Assembly (NCBI GenBank): GCA_018058095.1
Contig: JAGPCO010000071.1
Coordinates: 1 to 40,425, forward strand
DNA from: Kofleriaceae bacterium
Lineage (GTDB): Bacteria > Myxococcota_A > Polyangia > Haliangiales > Haliangiaceae
Direction of reading: 5' to 3'
Length of the DNA stretch: 40,425 nt
The notes under the pieces were generated by a model. It saw only the letters and a list, made by a program, of their open reading frames with translations, was not told the DNA's origin and did no database searches. Made by a program: the position numbers and the translations under genes. How positions within the stretch are numbered: the stretch's first letter is position 1; the number at the start of each line of letters is the position of its first letter. This document shows positions 37,677-40,425 of this stretch, one piece after another.

Positions 37677-38897
37677 ATGTCGGCCCTGCCCTCCTCCTCC
37701 ACGCTGATGCTCGCTGCCGTCGCCGGCCTGACCGCCTTCGCGCCCGTCGCCCGCGCCGCGCCGGGCGACCAGGGCGTGATGGGCGGCGGCCCGGTTGCCG
37801 AGGGCAGCTGGCGCGACGTCGCCGCCGTCAACTTCTCCGGCACCGCCGAGTGCTCCGGCGTCCTCATCGCCCCCACCGTCGCGCTCACCGCCGGCCACTG
37901 CGACGCTGGCAACCTCGACAGCATCCTGGTCGGCACCAACTCGCTGGCCCGGCCCGAGCTGGGGGAGCTCATCCCGGTCGCCCGCCACGTCGAGTACCCC
38001 GACTCGTTCAACAACTTCGACCTGACCGTGCTGGTGCTGGCGCGCCCGGCCACCGTGCCGCCGCGGGCCATCGCCACCGGCTGGGCCAGCCTGGAGATCA
38101 TCGCCGGCGCGGCGGTGCAGATCGTCGGCTACGGCGCGCTCGATCGCGACGCCTCGCAGTACGTCGACGAGCTGCACGAGGCCGAGACCACCATCACCAG
38201 TGGCGACTGCGCCGAGGACGGCCTGGGCTGCAACCTGCCGGCGCGACCGGCCGGCGAGCTCGGCGCGGGTGGCATGGGCATCGACACCTGCCCTGGTGAC
38301 TCCGGCGGCCCGCTGTACCTCAAGACCTCCTACGGCGACTTCGTGGCCGGCATCACCTCGCGCGGCTACGAGGACGCGGTCTACCCGTGCCAGGACGGCG
38401 GCATCTACACCCGGCCCGACGCGGTGATCGACTGGATCGAGCAGACCGCCGGCGTGCCGGTCAGCCACGCGCCCGAACCGACCGCCGACGCCCTCGCGCT
38501 GGTGCCCGGCGGCGGCGGCCAGACCGTCGTCGTCGCCAACGATCCGAGGGCGACCGCGCACACCTTCGCGCTGGCCGGTCCACCCGAACACGGCCAGGCC
38601 GCGGTCGCCGCCGACGGCCGGGTCCGCTACTGCGCCGCGGCCGGCTACACCGGCGACGACTGGATCCCGGTCACGGTGACGGACGCCAGCAACCCGGCGC
38701 GCACGCTGACCACCCGCGTCTACGTCCAGGTCCAGGACGGGCCGACCGAGACCGGGTGCAGCCTGGAGTTCGACGACGATGGCGCCGGTGGCTGCTGCGC
38801 GGCCGGGCCCGGGCACGCCGGCGGGCGGGCCCTGGTGGCGGGGCTGGTCGGGCTGCTGCTCCTGCGCCGTCGCCGCGCCGCGCCGCGCGCGCGGTGA
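37677..38897 (+). CDS. Secreted trypsin-like serine protease with MYXO-CTERM tail
   Basis: 406 residues. A signal peptide (LMLAAVAGLTAFAPVARAA) precedes a chymotrypsin-fold protease with triad H74 (TAGHC), D115 (NNFDLTVLVL) and S209 (CPGDSGGPLY). The segment ~260-370 is a beta domain (DDWIPVTVTDASNPARTL) and the end holds CC, a hydrophobic helix (ALVAGLVGLLLL) and RRRR, a MYXO-CTERM-type tail for surface sorting. It is divergent from the serine-hydrolase gene. CACCCT 7 nt upstream of ATG may be a weak -10. Confidence 0.93.
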   Translation: MSALPSSSTLMLAAVAGLTAFAPVARAAPGDQGVMGGGPVAEGSWRDVAAVNFSGTAECSGVLIAPTVALTAGHCDAGNLDSILVGTNSLARPELGELIPVARHVEYPDSFNNFDLTVLVLARPATVPPRAIATGWASLEIIAGAAVQIVGYGALDRDASQYVDELHEAETTITSGDCAEDGLGCNLPARPAGELGAGGMGIDTCPGDSGGPLYLKTSYGDFVAGITSRGYEDAVYPCQDGGIYTRPDAVIDWIEQTAGVPVSHAPEPTADALALVPGGGGQTVVVANDPRATAHTFALAGPPEHGQAAVAADGRVRYCAAAGYTGDDWIPVTVTDASNPARTLTTRVYVQVQDGPTETGCSLEFDDDGAGGCCAAGPGHAGGRALVAGLVGLLLLRRRRAAPRAR

Positions 38898-38935
38898 TCC
38901 CGGCGGCGCCGGCCGCGCGGTCGCGCCGGCGGTGT

Positions 38936-38941
38936 TACCCT
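38936..38941 (+). promoter_or_regulatory. -10 box of the histone-fold gene
   Basis: TACCCT (in GTGTTACCCT) ends 7 nt before ATG 38949; the GTGTTAC block is shared with trpB and nth. Confidence 0.45.
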
Positions 38942-38948
38942 GGCGGCG

Positions 38949-39542
38949 ATGAGCGATGACGTGTGGATGCGGTGCAGCGCGTGTCGTCGGGACCTGCGCT
39001 TCGGCGCGACCTACCAGGAGTGCAGCGTGTCGACCTGCAACCGGTCGCGCACGCGGCTGGTGTTCTGCTCGGTCAGCTGCTGGGACAGCCACGTCGCCGA
39101 GCTGCGCCACCGCGAGGCGTGGGCGGTCGAGGCGCGGGCGCCCAGCCGGACCAGCTGGGAGGCCGAGCGCGCGGCCGATGCCGCGGCGGCGCCGGCCGCG
39201 ATCGCCGCCACCCCGAGCGCGGCCGCCGCGGCGGCGACGCGCCCGGTCGCGGTGCCCGAGATCCGACGCCAGGTGGTGACGGCCGGGCCGGCCTCGTCGG
39301 CGCCGGCCGCCGTCGCGCCGGGTGACCCGGCCCTGGTCGACGGCGTCGAGCGCGACATGCTCATCGTCATGTCCAAGCTCAAGAAGTACATCCGCGACCG
39401 CTCCGGCATGAACTGCTCCGACGCGGTGGCCGACGTGTTGTCCGACCACGTGCGCGCGCTGTGCGACGACTCCATCCGCGCCGCCGGCCGCGACGGCCGC
39501 AAGACCGTCCTCGATCGCGACGTGCCGCGCCCCCGACGCTAG
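38949..39542 (+). CDS. Cys/His cluster protein with C-terminal histone fold
   Basis: 197 residues. The N-terminus carries a probable zinc site: C9-x2-C12, C25-x4-C30 and C40-x3-C44-x3-H48. A ~75-residue Ala/Pro-rich linker follows. Residues ~133-192 read like an HMfA/HMfB-type histone fold: a short first helix (MSKLKKYIRDRSG), a long second helix (CSDAVADVLSDHVRALCDDSIRAA), then GRDGRKTVLDRDV with the R184-K185-T186 motif that in archaeal histones sits at the DNA-binding loop. It is probably a cytosolic nucleoid-associated or regulatory protein. Bacterial histone-fold proteins are known, but the Cys/His-cluster-linker-histone layout is unusual. The TAG stop runs directly into the palindrome GGAGTC/GACTCC. 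Confidence 0.8.
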   Translation: MSDDVWMRCSACRRDLRFGATYQECSVSTCNRSRTRLVFCSVSCWDSHVAELRHREAWAVEARAPSRTSWEAERAADAAAAPAAIAATPSAAAAAATRPVAVPEIRRQVVTAGPASSAPAAVAPGDPALVDGVERDMLIVMSKLKKYIRDRSGMNCSDAVADVLSDHVRALCDDSIRAAGRDGRKTVLDRDVPRPRR

Positions 39543-40013
39543 GAGTCCGACTCCGTACCGACTTCGGATCGCCCCGGGGTCGGCCTTCGGCCTCGCGCTG
39601 TGGACAGGCGCCCGGCGAAGCCGGGCGTGAGGGCACTCGAGCCACGGCGACGGCGCCTGCCCACAGCGGTCTCCCCGGGGCTGTCGTGGCTCCCCCAACC
39701 GGATTCCTTCGAATCCGTCCCTGACCCTGACCCCACCCGGCGAAGCCGGGTGTCAGGGGTCTTGGGTGGAAACACCCCCTCAGGGTCCGCATGTCCAGGC
39801 CCGGGCGGACTGCTGTGGGCAGGCGCTCCCTCTCTCCACGCCCATCTCCACCCGCGCCACGCCCTGCGCCTGTCCACAGCAGAAGGCTTTAGCCGACGCC
39901 CGGGCCGGTCCAAACGCGGAGTCGCCGCGCCGAGCGTGAATGCGTCCTGAAACGTCGCCGCACGCCCGACGAAAACCCTTGGCTCGGCCGCCGCGACAAT
40001 ATATAAGCCCTAA
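39543..40013. repeat. Non-coding stretch with REPIN-like inverted repeats
   Basis: 471 nt without a credible coding frame. A 17-nt motif CGCTGTGGRCAGGCGCC occurs at 39596-39612 and inverted at 39652-39668. A variant CTGCTGTGGRCAGGCGC occurs at 39810-39826 and inverted at 39866-39882. In each pair the arms differ only by one A/G. CCCGGC-GAA-GCCGGG occurs twice (39611-39625, 39736-39750), and CGGATTC-CTTC-GAATCCG is a perfect hairpin (39700-39717). This resembles REP/REPIN palindromes around a RAYT gene, which follows. Confidence 0.75.
40000..40005 (+). promoter_or_regulatory. -10 box of the transposase gene
   Basis: TATATA in the AT-rich stretch ACAATATATAAG ends 8 nt before ATG 40014. TTGGCT at 39979 is only 15 nt upstream. 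Confidence 0.4.
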
Positions 40014-40425
40014 ATGTTCTCACGCGCCGCTCGCGCCCGCAGCGACCGAGGCCGCCACGCCGTGCCGGCCGGGGCCCAGGTCAGCTTCGACGACCTCGTG
40101 CGCGGCATCACCACGCCGCCACGGCGGCCGCGGCGGCGCCGGCGCGGCCGTCCGCCCATGCAGAACCGCAACTCGGTCAAGCGCTGCCGGAGACCTCGCT
40201 TCGCGAGGACCACCGTCCACCACGTCAGCCTGCGCACCGTCGACACCCTGCCCAGGCTGCGCACCCACGCCGGCCGCGAGGTGCTCGAGCGCGCCCTCAC
40301 CGGCGCGCGTGACCACACCCGCGTCACCGGCTTCCGCGTCCTGCACTACGCCCTCGAGGGCAACCACCTCCACCTCATCGTCGAGGCCGACGATGACATC
40401 GCGCTGTCGCGCGGCATGAAGGGGC
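40014..40425 (+). CDS. REP-associated tyrosine transposase (IS200-like, RAYT), N-terminal part
   Basis: The frame runs open from ATG 40014 to the window end (137 residues seen; the C-terminus is missing). A basic, Arg-rich tail of ~60 residues leads into RPRFARTTVHHVSLRTV, then FRVLHYALEGNHLHLIVEADDD with the metal-binding HUH pair H118-x-H120 and ALSRGMKG, the Transposase_17 pattern of Y1/RAYT proteins. The catalytic Tyr would lie past the window end. RAYTs are thought to mobilise REP palindromes; REPIN-like pairs stand directly upstream. ATG follows a -10-like TATATA by 8 nt. Confidence 0.85.
   Translation, partial: MFSRAARARSDRGRHAVPAGAQVSFDDLVRGITTPPRRPRRRRRGRPPMQNRNSVKRCRRPRFARTTVHHVSLRTVDTLPRLRTHAGREVLERALTGARDHTRVTGFRVLHYALEGNHLHLIVEADDDIALSRGMKG

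Noticed and set aside
39543-40013. Replication origin with DnaA boxes
   Set aside because: CTGTCCACA in the repeats and the AT-rich TATATA stretch look origin-like, but the boxes come as inverted 17-nt pairs beside a RAYT gene and no dnaA, dnaN, parAB or gidA gene is near. REPIN-like repeats explain them better.

Overview
The window is a very GC-rich piece of a bacterial chromosome, most likely from the Myxococcota (Kofleriaceae/Haliangium-like). This inference rests on MYXO-CTERM-like tails (Cys cluster, hydrophobic helix, Arg run) on two secreted proteins, Cys-rich DUF4215-type plus thrombospondin type 3 modules, many lipoproteins, an Hanks-type kinase fold and a DUF507 protein. I see no rRNA, tRNA, CRISPR array, prophage or intact insertion sequence.

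Layout. 1-0.9 kb: 3' end of the GTPase gene ychF and a small unknown gene. 1.2-6.3 kb: one very large gene encoding a DUF4011/SF1 helicase/Vsr-like nuclease/DUF3320 protein, an architecture associated with phage defence. 6.4-10.6 kb: a hotdog thioesterase, a two-gene unit with a kinase-fold protein that has lost its catalytic Asp, and an NRDE-Nudix pair. 10.7-18 kb: DUF507, then a catabolic block (benzoate-CoA-ligase-type enzyme, creatininase-type amidohydrolase, SDR, RidA-fold protein, enoyl-CoA hydratase-fold protein, acyl-CoA dehydrogenase), with stop/start overlaps inside its two segments; it looks like aerobic degradation of an aryl-CoA, perhaps an amino-substituted one. 18-24.7 kb: envelope lipoproteins, an amidase, a linked beta-helix/dihaem lipoprotein pair and a rhodanese-ThiF fusion. 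24.8-28.3 kb: HesB/ErpA Fe-S carrier, a GlcD-type flavoprotein and two unknowns. 28.3-32.6 kb: a lipoprotein divergent from nth-Nudix-trpB-trpA. 32.6-38.9 kb: secreted or envelope proteins (TSP3-repeat protein, lipoprotein, serine hydrolase, trypsin-like protease). 38.9-39.5 kb: a zinc-cluster protein ending in a histone fold. 39.5-40.4 kb: REPIN-like inverted repeats followed by the start of a REP-associated (RAYT/IS200-type) transposase, cut by the window end.

Three patterns cut across genes. (1) Many first genes have a TAnnnT -10 hexamer ending only 6-8 nt before the start codon, so their mRNAs should be leaderless; this also helps fix starts (for example GTG 6271 of the helicase). Genes inside operons instead overlap or have a Shine-Dalgarno. 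(2) Four genes end in a TAG that is itself part of a TAGCAGG-type hairpin repeat; two of these loci (1045-1159 and 13740-13796) are clearly copies of one element. (3) The histone-fold protein with a Cys/His cluster is the most unusual single protein. All calls come from reading the sequence only; no database search was run.
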